From: Clostridiales bacterium
Lineage (GTDB): Bacteria; Bacillota; Clostridia; Oscillospirales; Acutalibacteraceae
Length of the DNA stretch: 20,924 nt
Assembly: GCA_019416395.1 (NCBI GenBank)
Contig: DXXH01000038.1
Location: 1,127-22,050 of the forward strand
Direction: 5' to 3'
Under the pieces are notes generated by a model. That model did no database searches and was not told the DNA's origin. It saw nothing but the letters and a program-made list of their open reading frames with translations. Of the stretch, positions 1 through 7,402 are shown piece after piece. The translations under genes were made by a program, and so were the position numbers. The first letter of the stretch is position 1. Every line of letters begins with the position of its first letter.

Positions 1-25
1 TTCCAAATTTTTTTTAGCCAAAAAG

Positions 26-216
26 TTTTCCACACTTTCTTTCACATTCCCTCAACAGGATTTCACATGCTGTTGAATGTGGAAAACTCTTTCCGCCGCC
101 TTCACCATTTCTCCACAGCGGCGTTTGAAAAACTTTCCAGGGAAAAAATCAGGCGTGTTGTGGGTTTGCCCAACTTTTCCACAAATTCACAGCCCCTACT
201 ACTACTTCTAAATCTA
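26..216 (+). other. oriC: oriC unwinding region: DnaA boxes and DnaA-trios
   Basis: Three copies of the DnaA-box variant TTTTCCACA are visible: 26-34 (+), 78-86 (minus strand) and 175-183 (+). A one-mismatch copy, TTCTCCACA, lies at 109-117. Box 175-183 is abutted by a second, weaker box (AAATTCACA, 183-191), then a short GC cluster (192-196), then CTA CTA CTA CTT CTA at 196-210 with another CTA at 214-216. On the complementary strand, read 3'->5', these are GAT-type DnaA-trios. This box pair, GC cluster, trio, AT-rich order is the basal unwinding system known from Bacillus subtilis, placed just upstream of dnaN as expected. DnaA would load on the boxes, extend along the trios and open the AT-rich stretch at about 207-240. 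The left part of the origin and dnaA are outside the window. Confidence 0.85.
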
Positions 217-240
217 AGATATTAAAGAAAGGATAAGAAA

Positions 241-271
241 GGCCGGGCTCGGTTCTTGCCTCTCCCCGGCC
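241..271 (+). other. GC-rich hairpin in dnaN leader
   Basis: GGCCGGG at 241-247 can pair with CCCGGCC at 265-271 across a 17-base loop, just before the dnaN ribosome site (AAGGGA, 275-280). No U-tract follows, so it is not an intrinsic terminator. A role in dnaN translation or in separating the origin from the gene is possible but unproven. Confidence 0.35.
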
Positions 272-287
272 GGAAAGGGAATCCTCT

Positions 288-1391
288 ATGAAATTTACAG
301 TGAATAAAAGCGATATCACCGAGGCCGTTGGGAATATCCAGCGTGCCGTTTCCTCAAAAACCTCGATTCCGGCTCTGGAAGGCATTCTGCTAGGAGCCAG
401 CGACCAGGGATTGGAGCTGTGCGCCTACGATCTTGAGCTGGGCATCACCACTGTGATCCCCGCTCAAGTGGCGGAACCGGGAAAAGCGGTGCTCAGCGCC
501 AAGATCTTCTCCGATATTGTGCGGAGAACTCCTGCCGACACCATCACCGTCACCGTGGATGAAAAAAATATGGCCACTTTGGAAAGCGGATACAGCCGGT
601 TCTCCATTATCGGCATTCCTGCGGGAGAATTCCCGGAGCTGCCCAAGCTTACCGATTCCACTCAGTTTTCCATGGCTTCCAGCGTGCTGAAAAGCATGAT
701 CCGGCAGACGCTGTTCGCCATTGCCGAAAGCGACGCCAAGCCCATCCATCAAGGCAGCCTGTTCAATTTGGAAAACGGCGTGCTGGATGTGGTCAGCGTG
801 GACGGTTACCGGCTGGCAAAGCGCAGCGAGCCTTTGAATTTTGACGAGGACCTGAATTTCGTGGTGCCCGGCAAAACCCTGAGCGAAATTTTAAAGCTGC
901 TGAAGGACAGCGACGACCCGGTGGAAATTTCCGCCGGCAGAAGGCATATCCTCTTTAAGATCGACAACTATACGGTGATTTCCAGCTTGCTGGAAGGGGA
1001 ATTCCTCAACTATAAAGCGGCCATTCCCCCGGACAGCCAGACGGAAGTGATTTTGAAGACCCGGGACGCCATCGACAGTGTGGAGCGTGTATCCCTGCTG
1101 ATCACCGACCGGCTGAAAAGCCCGGTGCGCTGCGTCTTTGCCGACAATGAAGTGAAGCTCAACTGCACCACTTCCATGGGACGGGCCAGCGACCAGATCA
1201 GCGTGGAAATGATCGGCCAGGACGTGGAGATCGGCTTTAACAACCGGTATCTGCTGGAAGCCCTGCGGAATACGGAGTGCGACGAGGTGAAAATCCAGCT
1301 GGGCGGCTCCCTCAGCCCCATGAAAGTGGTTCCCAAGGAAGGGGACAGCTTCCTGTTCCTGGTGCTGCCTGTCCGGCTCAAGAGCGAATAA
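288..1391 (+). CDS. dnaN: DNA polymerase III beta subunit (sliding clamp)
   Basis: The 367-residue product is the ring-shaped processivity clamp that tethers DNA polymerase III and many repair proteins to DNA. The N-terminus (MKFTVNKSDITEAVGNIQRA) and the C-terminus ending in LVLPVRLKSE are typical of DnaN, and the length fits the family (about 365-380), leaving room for its three repeated clamp domains. The ATG at 288 has AAGGGA at 275-280, 7 bases upstream. It sits directly right of oriC and is followed after 9 bases by yaaA, so it heads an operon with yaaA and recF. Nothing is truncated. DnaN family assignment is essentially certain from sequence and context. Confidence 0.98.
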   Translation: MKFTVNKSDITEAVGNIQRAVSSKTSIPALEGILLGASDQGLELCAYDLELGITTVIPAQVAEPGKAVLSAKIFSDIVRRTPADTITVTVDEKNMATLESGYSRFSIIGIPAGEFPELPKLTDSTQFSMASSVLKSMIRQTLFAIAESDAKPIHQGSLFNLENGVLDVVSVDGYRLAKRSEPLNFDEDLNFVVPGKTLSEILKLLKDSDDPVEISAGRRHILFKIDNYTVISSLLEGEFLNYKAAIPPDSQTEVILKTRDAIDSVERVSLLITDRLKSPVRCVFADNEVKLNCTTSMGRASDQISVEMIGQDVEIGFNNRYLLEALRNTECDEVKIQLGGSLSPMKVVPKEGDSFLFLVLPVRLKSE

Positions 1392-1400
1392 GGAGTTATT

Positions 1401-1616
1401 ATGGAACAGATTCCCATCACAACTGAATTTATCCGGCTGGATTCCTTTTTAAAGCTTACCGGTATGGTGGATACCGGCGGCCAGGCCAAAATGCTGATCC
1501 AAGAGGGCCAGGTGAAGGTCAACGGGGAAGTCTGCCCCATGCGGGGAAAGAAACTGTACCCCGGGGACCAGGTGGCCCTGTTGGGAAAAGAATTTCAGGC
1601 CGTTCAGGGCGGATAA
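1401..1616 (+). CDS. yaaA: S4-domain RNA-binding protein YaaA
   Basis: This 71-residue protein consists almost wholly of one S4 RNA-binding fold: the segments RLDSFLKLTGMVDTGGQAK and EGQVKVNGEVCPMRGKKLYPGD carry the conserved Lys-Val-Asn-Gly turn of S4 domains. The position between dnaN and recF is the classic place for the Bacillus yaaA family. The physiological RNA target is not established; a ribosome or rRNA role is generally assumed. The start ATG at 1401 is preceded by GGAG (1392-1395), and the gene lies 9 bases after dnaN and 10 bases before recF, so the three are almost certainly co-transcribed. Confidence 0.92.
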   Translation: MEQIPITTEFIRLDSFLKLTGMVDTGGQAKMLIQEGQVKVNGEVCPMRGKKLYPGDQVALLGKEFQAVQGG

Positions 1617-1626
1617 GGGTCCCGGT

Positions 1627-2781
1627 ATGATTGTCACCCGCCTGGCCTATGAAAATTTCCGCAACCTGCAGGACGGCGCCCTGGAACCCTGCGACGGGGT
1701 AAACGTGATCTACGGCGACAACGCCCAGGGAAAAACCAACCTGCTGGAAGGGCTGTGGCTCTTTACAGGGGGCCATTCCTTCCGGGGCGCCAAGGATACC
1801 GAGCTGCCCCGCCTGGACCCCGTTACCGGGGAAAACGCCCCAGTGGCCACCCTTTCCCTGGATTTTTTCAGCGAGGAACGAAATCAGAAAGCCACCCTCC
1901 GCCTGGAAAACGGCCGCCGCAGCTCCGTGATCAACGGGGTGAAAAAGAAAACAGGCTCCGCCCTGGTGGGCAAAGTCTGTGCCGTGATCTTTTCCCCGGA
2001 GCATTTGCTGCTGGTCAAACAGGGGCCTTCCCGCCGCCGGGGCTTTTTGGACGGGGCCTTGTGCCAGCTGCGGCCCAGCTACGCCTCCACCCTGCATGTG
2101 TACCATCGGGCTTTGGCCCAGCGGAATGCCTTGCTGAAAGATATCAGCCGGTTCCCCGAACTCCACGATACCTTGGAAGTGTGGGACGCCCGCCTGGCGA
2201 AAATGGGGGTAGCCGTCATGCTGGAACGCCAACGGTACGTGGAGAACGTGGCTCCCAGAGCGGCGGAAGTCTACCAGGGAATTTCCCGGGGAAAAGAAGC
2301 GTTGTCCCTGGCCTATTCCCCTTCCCCCAAGCCCCCGGAAGGCTGTTCCCCGGAAGAGTGGGAAGAGGTGTTCCGGGAAGAACTGCGGCGTGGGGAAAAA
2401 AGCGATATCCGGTCGGGGTTCACTTCTGTGGGGCCCCATCGGGACGATTTGGATATTTCCCTTTCCGGATTGTCCGCCAGAATGTACGGTTCCCAGGGCC
2501 AGCAGAGGAGTACGGTCCTGGCCTTGAAGCTGGCGGAAGCTCAAACTCTGTCGGAGCTTTCCGGGAAAACCCCCATCGTGTTGTTGGACGACGTGATGAG
2601 CGAGCTGGACCAAAGCCGCCAGGACTATTTGCTGAACCACCTTCATGGACGGCAGGTGTTTGTCACCTGCTGTAGCCCGGAAACCGTCAGTTTGCAGGAA
2701 ACGGGAAAACGGTTCCGGGTGGAAGCTGGGGAAGTGTTTGAGGAAGAAGTCAGCAGTCAGCCGACGGCAACGGAAACGTAA
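1627..2781 (+). CDS. recF: DNA replication and repair protein RecF
   Basis: RecF is an SMC/ABC-like ATPase that, with RecO and RecR, loads RecA at single-strand gaps and stalled forks. The 384-residue product begins with the typical MIVTRLAYENFRNL. It has a Walker A motif GDNAQGKTN at residues 30-38, an ABC-type signature around SQGQQRS (289-295) and a Walker B motif IVLLDDVMSELD (317-328). Length is slightly above the usual 360-375. The ATG at 1627 follows yaaA by 10 bases with AAGGGTCCC just upstream, a modest ribosome site consistent with translational coupling. A short inverted repeat lies immediately after the stop codon. Confidence 0.97.
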   Translation: MIVTRLAYENFRNLQDGALEPCDGVNVIYGDNAQGKTNLLEGLWLFTGGHSFRGAKDTELPRLDPVTGENAPVATLSLDFFSEERNQKATLRLENGRRSSVINGVKKKTGSALVGKVCAVIFSPEHLLLVKQGPSRRRGFLDGALCQLRPSYASTLHVYHRALAQRNALLKDISRFPELHDTLEVWDARLAKMGVAVMLERQRYVENVAPRAAEVYQGISRGKEALSLAYSPSPKPPEGCSPEEWEEVFREELRRGEKSDIRSGFTSVGPHRDDLDISLSGLSARMYGSQGQQRSTVLALKLAEAQTLSELSGKTPIVLLDDVMSELDQSRQDYLLNHLHGRQVFVTCCSPETVSLQETGKRFRVEAGEVFEEEVSSQPTATET

Positions 2782-2800
2782 AAGTTTTTGATCAAACTTT
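2781..2800. repeat. Inverted repeat between recF and remB
   Basis: AAAGTTT (2781-2787) and AAACTTT (2794-2800) flank TTGATC, with a perfect TTGATCAA palindrome in the middle. It begins in the recF stop codon and lies about 30 bases before the remB ribosome site. No U-run follows, so an operator or an mRNA stability hairpin is more likely than a terminator. Confidence 0.4.
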
Positions 2801-2840
2801 CGAAGCCGTGAAAATGCCCTTTTTCCTGTGGGAGGTTATT

Positions 2841-3116
2841 ATGTACTTGCACCTTGGACAAGATACCATTGTGAACGAACGGGAGATCGTAGGGGTGTTC
2901 GACCTGGACAACTCCACCATTTCCCGGCATACCCGGGAGTTTCTCTCCAAAGCCCAGCGGGAAGGCCGGGTGGTCAATGTGTCCATGGAGCTTCCGAAAT
3001 CCTTTATTGTGTGCCAATCAAACGGGCGGGAGACCGTTTACATCTCCCAGATCTCTACCGCTACCCTGCTGCGCCGGGCTTCTGCCAGTCCGGGCACTCT
3101 GCTGGGCAGCTGGTGA
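2841..3116 (+). CDS. remB: DUF370 extracellular matrix regulator RemB-like
   Basis: The 91-residue protein starts MYLHLGQDTIVNEREIVGVF, the hallmark of the DUF370 family (RemA/RemB, formerly YaaB in Bacillus). In Bacillus subtilis these small proteins affect biofilm-matrix gene expression, and remB sits at this very place between recF and gyrB. The ATG at 2841 is fixed by GGAGG at 2831-2835; an upstream in-frame ATG at 2808 would lack a ribosome site. It is slightly longer than the roughly 80-residue relatives because of a C-terminal extension rich in Ser, Arg and Ala. Whether it controls matrix genes in this organism is inference. Confidence 0.87.
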   Translation: MYLHLGQDTIVNEREIVGVFDLDNSTISRHTREFLSKAQREGRVVNVSMELPKSFIVCQSNGRETVYISQISTATLLRRASASPGTLLGSW

Positions 3117-3150
3117 GTTTTTCAGATTTATGGGAAAGGCTGGTTTTGCT

Positions 3151-4428
3151 ATGCAGTATTTTGGCGTCCCCAAATGCCCCTATTGCAAAAAACGGGTGAA
3201 TTTGATCCGCACCTGGTCTCTCAAGCGCCAGGGCGAATACCGTTGCCCCCGGTGCGGCGGGATCTCCAATATTTTTCTGTCCCCGCTGATCTACGTGTTC
3301 GCCCTGCTGGCGGTTTTCTCCGCCGGCGCGGTGTATTTCTTCCACAAGTTCATCTTGGACGACATCGGGTTGACCACCTGTTTTCAGGTCTTTCTTCCCT
3401 TTGCCGTATTTTTCCTTCTGAGCTTGTTTATGGTCTATCTGGCCAAGCCTGTGATCAAGCGGGTGTCCCGGGAAGAGACGGGTAAGAAAAAGCAAAACCG
3501 CAATTCCGGGGAGAACCGCCGGGCCGGCTCCGGGCATACAGGCCCCATTTACGCCGATTCGGAAGAGTACCTGCCCCACAACGATTACCGCACCGGGCCT
3601 TTCCCCCAGGAACGGCCGGTGAATGCCCCTGCTCCCCAGGCTGTCCGGGAAAATGCCCAGCCCACCGCTGTTATGCCCTCTCCCGCCGCCCAGCGGCGTC
3701 AGGCGGCTCAGAATACCGCGGCTCAAAGTGCCGGACGCCGTTCTCCTGTCTCCCAAAACAGCCAGATCCATTCCCGGGTGGCTTCCGGAGCCAGAGAGGG
3801 AACTTCCACCGGTTATGGCCCCAGAATGGCGTCCCCCACGGGCCAGCGTCCGGCAGTTTCTCCCAGTGAGGGGAACCGCACCGTTTCCAGGGCCGCCCAG
3901 CAGTCAGGAGCGTATCCCACAGCCCAGCGTCCAGCAGTTTCTCCCAGTGAGGGGAACCGCACTGTTTCCAGGGCTGCTCAGCAGTCAGGAGCGTATCCCA
4001 CGGCCCAGCGTCCGGCAGTTTCCCAAAATGAGGGGAACCGCGCCGTTTCCAGGGCCGCTCAGCAGTCTGGTGCATATCCTACTGCCCAGCGCCCGGCAGT
4101 TTCCCCCAGTGAAGGGAACCGCGCCGTTTCCAGGGTCGCCCAGCAGTCAGGAGCGTATCCCACAGCCCAGCGTCCGGCAGTTTCCCCCAATGAGGGAAAC
4201 CGCACCGTTTCCAGGGCCGCTCAGCAACCCACAGCGCCCATTACCCCCAGGCGGGACAGCGCTTATTCCCAGCGTCCGTCCACCCAGGAGCCCCGCCGGG
4301 CTTCCCATGTGGTGAGCAGTGTGGAGATCCCCAGTGTGTCTGACGATTTCTTCGCCAAGTACGACGATCCCGACTATGTGGAGCGCCGTTTGAAGGAATT
4401 GCAAAACAAGGAGAACCAAAACTCCTGA
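3151..4428 (+). CDS. Unrecognised zinc-ribbon membrane protein with 27-residue repeats
   Basis: I do not recognise a named family. From the ATG at 3151 (GGGAAAGG 11 bases upstream) the product is 425 residues. Residues 9-35 hold two CxxC pairs (CPYC at 9-12, CPRC at 32-35), a zinc ribbon. Two hydrophobic segments follow (about 43-65 and 77-98), then a basic stretch and a long disordered region rich in Pro, Gln, Ala, Ser and Arg. Residues 232-358 are five copies of a 27-residue repeat (core QRPAVSPSEGNRTVSRAAQQ). The last ~40 residues are charged and helix-prone. The ribbon probably faces the cytoplasm and the tail is on the same side. Frame-1 starts at 2977 or 3130 lack good ribosome sites, and 2977 overlaps remB. 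It ends the dnaN operon. Confidence 0.75.
   Translation: MQYFGVPKCPYCKKRVNLIRTWSLKRQGEYRCPRCGGISNIFLSPLIYVFALLAVFSAGAVYFFHKFILDDIGLTTCFQVFLPFAVFFLLSLFMVYLAKPVIKRVSREETGKKKQNRNSGENRRAGSGHTGPIYADSEEYLPHNDYRTGPFPQERPVNAPAPQAVRENAQPTAVMPSPAAQRRQAAQNTAAQSAGRRSPVSQNSQIHSRVASGAREGTSTGYGPRMASPTGQRPAVSPSEGNRTVSRAAQQSGAYPTAQRPAVSPSEGNRTVSRAAQQSGAYPTAQRPAVSQNEGNRAVSRAAQQSGAYPTAQRPAVSPSEGNRAVSRVAQQSGAYPTAQRPAVSPNEGNRTVSRAAQQPTAPITPRRDSAYSQRPSTQEPRRASHVVSSVEIPSVSDDFFAKYDDPDYVERRLKELQNKENQNS
3844..4227 (+). repeat. In-frame tandem repeat, 81-bp unit, 4.7 copies
   Basis: The unit beginning CAGCGTCC recurs at 3844, 3925, 4006, 4087 and 4168, an exact 81-base period. The fifth copy breaks off after about 60 bases. 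Copies differ by scattered substitutions, often synonymous, and no copy shifts frame, so the array is maintained as protein (27 residues per unit). Copy number is probably variable between strains. Confidence 0.93.
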
Positions 4429-4452
4429 CAAGCCCGCGCAATCCGCTTTCCC

Positions 4453-4492
4453 AACCCGGAAAACCCTGGAAAAAGGGGGTTTCCGGGTTTTC
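4453..4492 (+). terminator. Intrinsic terminator after the dnaN-remB operon
   Basis: AACCCGGAAAACCC at 4453-4466 pairs with GGGTTTCCGGGTT ending at about 4489, with a short A-rich loop and a TTTTCTT tail. It lies about 25 bases after the stop codon of the zinc-ribbon gene and separates it from the gyrB promoter. Confidence 0.88.
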
Positions 4493-4520
4493 TTCGCCTG
4501 GGTTTTCCCCGCTTTTTCTG

Positions 4521-4549
4521 TTTACAACCGGATAAAAATCTGCTATACT
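4521..4549 (+). promoter_or_regulatory. Sigma-A promoter for gyrB
   Basis: TTTACA (4521-4526) and TATACT (4544-4549) are separated by exactly 17 bases, and the -10 has an extended TGn (TGC at 4541-4543). Transcription should start near 4556, giving a leader of about 110 bases before gyrB. gyrB and probably gyrA are thus expressed separately from dnaN-remB. Confidence 0.85.
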
Positions 4550-4599
4550 AATAAAGAGTGAAAATAAGATTTTCCTTTCCATGTACGGTTATTCCAAAA

Positions 4600-4650
4600 G
4601 CCCCCAAACCTACTGGGTTTGTCCCGTCCGGGTCTGGGGGCAGGCGTTTT
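4600..4650 (+). promoter_or_regulatory. Structured gyrB leader, possible attenuator
   Basis: GCCCCCA (4600-4606) can pair with TGGGGGC (4635-4641). Inside this outer stem are an AAACC/GGGTTT hairpin (about 4606-4620) and a CCCG/CGGG hairpin (about 4623-4632), a three-way-junction layout. A TTTTCTTT stretch follows at 4647-4654 but is offset 5 bases from the stem, so terminator activity is uncertain. It sits between the promoter and the ribosome site. Confidence 0.5.
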
Positions 4651-4668
4651 CTTTAGGAGGGTTCTTGC

Positions 4669-6654
4669 TTGGAAATCAACGAAATGACAGACATGACAAA
4701 GTCTGAAAAAGCCTACGACGGCGACCAGATCCAGGTCCTGGAAGGCCTGGAAGCGGTGCGGAAACGTCCTGGCATGTATATCGGCTCCACCGGCCCCAGG
4801 GGCCTGCACCATCTGGTGTATGAAATCGTGGACAACGCCATCGACGAAGCTTTGGCCGGCTTCTGCGACAAAATCGACGTGAAGCTGCTCCCCGGCAACG
4901 TGGTCTACGTGTGCGATAACGGCCGTGGTATCCCCGTGGGCGTCCAGCATAAGACAGGTCTGCCTGCCGTCACTGTGGTCTTCACCATTCTCCATGCAGG
5001 CGGCAAATTCGGCGGCGGCAGCTATAAGGTGTCCGGCGGCCTTCACGGCGTGGGCGCCTCTGTGGTAAACGCCCTGTCCACCTGGCTGGAAGTGGAAGTG
5101 GTCCAGGACGGCGTGCTGTATTTCCAGCGGTTTGAGCGGGGCAAGGCCGTGACAGAGCTGGAAAACCGGGGCCCGGCAGGCGACGGCCGGGTGCGGGGTA
5201 CAGTGGTGCGGTTCCAGGCGGACCCGGAAATCTTCAAGGAAACCACGGTGTACGAGTACGACGTGCTCCAGACGCGGCTGAGGGAACAGGCATTCCTGAA
5301 CGCCGGGGTGCATATCCAGCTCACCGACGAACGGCCCCCGGAAGACCGGGTGGAAGGGGAGCAGGACCGGGAAGTGCCCTACACCAACAATTACTGCTAT
5401 GAAGGTGGCGTCAGCTCCTTTGTGGAATACATCAACCGGAAGAAATCCGCGGACGTGATCCACCCGGACGTGATCCATTTCGCCGCTGTGGCCGAGGACC
5501 AGAATTCCACGGCGGAAGTGGCCATGCAGTACACGGATTCCTACCAGGAGCAGATCCTGAGCTTTGCCAACAACATCCACACCACCGACGGCGGCACCCA
5601 TGAGGACGGCTTCAAGCGTTCTTTAACCAGGGTGATGAACGACTACGCCCGGAAATACAATATTCTCAAGGACAGCGACAAGAACCTCTCCGGCGAGGAC
5701 GTGCGGGAAGGCTTGACCTGCGTCATCAGCGTGAAGCTGAAGGAAGCCCAGTTCGAGGGCCAGACCAAGGCCAAATTGGGCAACACGGAGATCAGTTCCC
5801 TGGTCAGCTCCCTGGTGTACAACAAGATGATGACCTACCTGGAGGAAAACCCCGCCACGGCAAGGACCATCTTTGACAAGGCCCTGTCCGCTTCCCGTGC
5901 ACGGGAAGCCGCCCGGAAAGCCCGGGATCTGGCCCGGCGGAAAACGGCCCTGGAAAATACCACCCTGCCCGGCAAACTGGCGGACTGCCAGAGCCGGGAC
6001 ACGGAAGAGACCGAAATTTACATCGTGGAGGGCGACTCCGCAGGCGGCTCGGCCAAGGGCGGCCGGGACCGGAAGTTCCAGGCCATTCTGCCCCTGTGGG
6101 GAAAAATGCTCAACGTGGAGAAAGCCCGCCTGGACAAGGTGTACTCCAACGAGAAGCTGATGCCTGTGGTGATGGCCCTGGGTACCGGCTTGGGCGAAGA
6201 CTTTGACATTCAGAAGCTCCGGTATGGGAAGATCATCATCATGGCCGATGCCGATGTGGACGGTTCCCACATCCGCACCCTGCTTCTGACCTTCTTCTTC
6301 CGGTTCATGCGTCCCCTGGTAGAGGAAGGCCACGTGTACCTGGCCCAGCCTCCCCTGTTCCGGATCACCAAGGGCAAGCGCCACTATTACGCTTTCTCCG
6401 ACCAGCAGCGCGACCAGATCATTGCGGATCTGGGCAGCGGGTATGAGATCCAGCGGTATAAGGGCTTGGGCGAAATGGACTCCGAGCAGCTTTGGGAAAC
6501 CACCATGAACCCGGAAACCCGCACCATGCGCCGGGTGGAAGTGGACGACGCCATCGAGGCCGACGAGGTGTTCACCGTGCTCATGGGCGACAAGGTGGAG
6601 CCCCGCCGGGACTTCATCATGAAAAACGCCAAAGAAGCCAACTGGGACGTGTGA
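4669..6654 (+). CDS. gyrB: DNA gyrase subunit B
   Basis: GyrB is the ATPase half of DNA gyrase, the type IIA topoisomerase that introduces negative supercoils. The 661-residue product has the GHKL ATPase motifs (VDNAIDEAL, VCDNGRGIP, GGLHGVGASVVNALS) in its N-terminal third. The TOPRIM metal site has EGDSA with Glu454 and DADVDG with Asp527 and Asp529, followed by QRYKGLGEM near the C-terminus. Length suits a Gram-positive GyrB without the proteobacterial insertion. The start is a TTG at 4669, chosen because AGGAGG (4655-4660) is 8 bases upstream; the first in-frame ATG at 4684 is too far from it. No terminator with a U-run follows, so read-through to the next two genes is possible. Confidence 0.98.
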   Translation: MEINEMTDMTKSEKAYDGDQIQVLEGLEAVRKRPGMYIGSTGPRGLHHLVYEIVDNAIDEALAGFCDKIDVKLLPGNVVYVCDNGRGIPVGVQHKTGLPAVTVVFTILHAGGKFGGGSYKVSGGLHGVGASVVNALSTWLEVEVVQDGVLYFQRFERGKAVTELENRGPAGDGRVRGTVVRFQADPEIFKETTVYEYDVLQTRLREQAFLNAGVHIQLTDERPPEDRVEGEQDREVPYTNNYCYEGGVSSFVEYINRKKSADVIHPDVIHFAAVAEDQNSTAEVAMQYTDSYQEQILSFANNIHTTDGGTHEDGFKRSLTRVMNDYARKYNILKDSDKNLSGEDVREGLTCVISVKLKEAQFEGQTKAKLGNTEISSLVSSLVYNKMMTYLEENPATARTIFDKALSASRAREAARKARDLARRKTALENTTLPGKLADCQSRDTEETEIYIVEGDSAGGSAKGGRDRKFQAILPLWGKMLNVEKARLDKVYSNEKLMPVVMALGTGLGEDFDIQKLRYGKIIIMADADVDGSHIRTLLLTFFFRFMRPLVEEGHVYLAQPPLFRITKGKRHYYAFSDQQRDQIIADLGSGYEIQRYKGLGEMDSEQLWETTMNPETRTMRRVEVDDAIEADEVFTVLMGDKVEPRRDFIMKNAKEANWDV

Positions 6655-6657
6655 TCC

Positions 6658-6687
6658 CCGGGAACCCCCTTTGCGGGCCGTTCCCGG
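6658..6687 (+). repeat. Inverted repeat downstream of gyrB
   Basis: CCGGGAAC (6658-6665) is the exact reverse complement of GTTCCCGG (6680-6687). It starts four bases after the gyrB stop codon and lacks a T-run, so it is more likely a 3'-end stabilising hairpin or partial terminator than a complete one. Confidence 0.5.
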
Positions 6688-6765
6688 CACTGGAACACGG
6701 CGAACCCCCCTGCCGGGACATTCCCCGCACGGAAAACCCAAAGGGCTTTCCCTTGGACGGGAAAC

Positions 6766-6797
6766 TTTTCCACGGGATTTGAAAATCCGGTGGAAAA
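6766..6797. promoter_or_regulatory. 32-bp near-perfect palindrome upstream of YcxB-like gene
   Basis: TTTTCCAC (6766-6773) mirrors GTGGAAAA (6790-6797), and GGATTT (6775-6780) mirrors AAATCC (6783-6788), with only one mismatched pair and a two-base centre. The tiny loop argues for a dimeric-protein operator over an RNA hairpin. Each arm is one base away from the TTTTCCACA DnaA box seen in oriC. It lies about 40 bases before the next start codon. Confidence 0.55.
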
Positions 6798-6836
6798 CCG
6801 GCCAAGGCACTTCATACTCACATAAAGGATTTTACT

Positions 6837-7343
6837 ATGGCAGCTTTACCCATTTCCTATACCTTGACCGAACAGGAAGTCTACGACGGCCTGCGGCTTT
6901 CCGGGGTGTATAAGCTCACCGGGAAGCGGGCCCTGATCGAATCGGTGCTGTTGGGCGTGTTTTTCCTGTTCTTCCTGGTTTCCTTCCTGATGGAATGGAA
7001 ATCTTTCGATTTGGCCATGACCGTGGTGTCCGGGCTGGTGCTTTTGGCGCTGAACCTGGTGCCACGGCTGGATATGCGCAGCAAGGCCAAACACGGGCTG
7101 CGGGACATCAAGCTCCGGCTGTATCCCAAAAAGCTTTACGTGGAAACCCAGGCCGGCAGCCAATGTTTGGAGCTGGACGGCTCCGTGACCATCAAAGTGG
7201 TGAAGGCCAAAGGCGGCCAATTGCTCACCGCATTGCTGCCCGAAGGCGGGTTACTTATCATCCCCCTGCGGGCCATTCCCAAAGAAATCCGGGGCCAGGC
7301 GCTGAATTTCCTGTTGCGTCCCGGCCAGAACGATTCCCAATAA
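6837..7343 (+). CDS. YcxB-like small membrane protein
   Basis: This is a 168-residue protein with two closely spaced hydrophobic segments (about residues 33-52 and 57-76) after a short N-terminal strand. A soluble C-terminal part ends in a pattern (LLIIPLRAIPKE) like that closing YcxB-family domains. YcxB-like proteins have no established function. The ATG at 6837 has AAAGGA at 6824-6829, 7 bases upstream. It lies between gyrB and gyrA, which are adjacent in Bacillus, and is probably co-transcribed with gyrA, whose start is 59 bases downstream. The family call rests on topology and the C-terminal pattern only. Confidence 0.65.
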   Translation: MAALPISYTLTEQEVYDGLRLSGVYKLTGKRALIESVLLGVFFLFFLVSFLMEWKSFDLAMTVVSGLVLLALNLVPRLDMRSKAKHGLRDIKLRLYPKKLYVETQAGSQCLELDGSVTIKVVKAKGGQLLTALLPEGGLLIIPLRAIPKEIRGQALNFLLRPGQNDSQ

Positions 7344-7402
7344 AATCACAGCCACAAACAGCTATCACGTTTGCCTCTGGGGCAAGAAAGGCAGTATGAC
7401 CC

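Noticed and set aside
2977..3150. Longer N-terminus for the zinc-ribbon protein
   Set aside because: The extra residues are read out of frame inside remB, are Pro/Leu/Cys-rich shadow sequence, and have no ribosome site; the start at 3151 places the CxxC motif near the N-terminus.
3844..4227. CRISPR-like array
   Set aside because: The 81-base units abut without spacers, keep one reading frame and encode a protein repeat.
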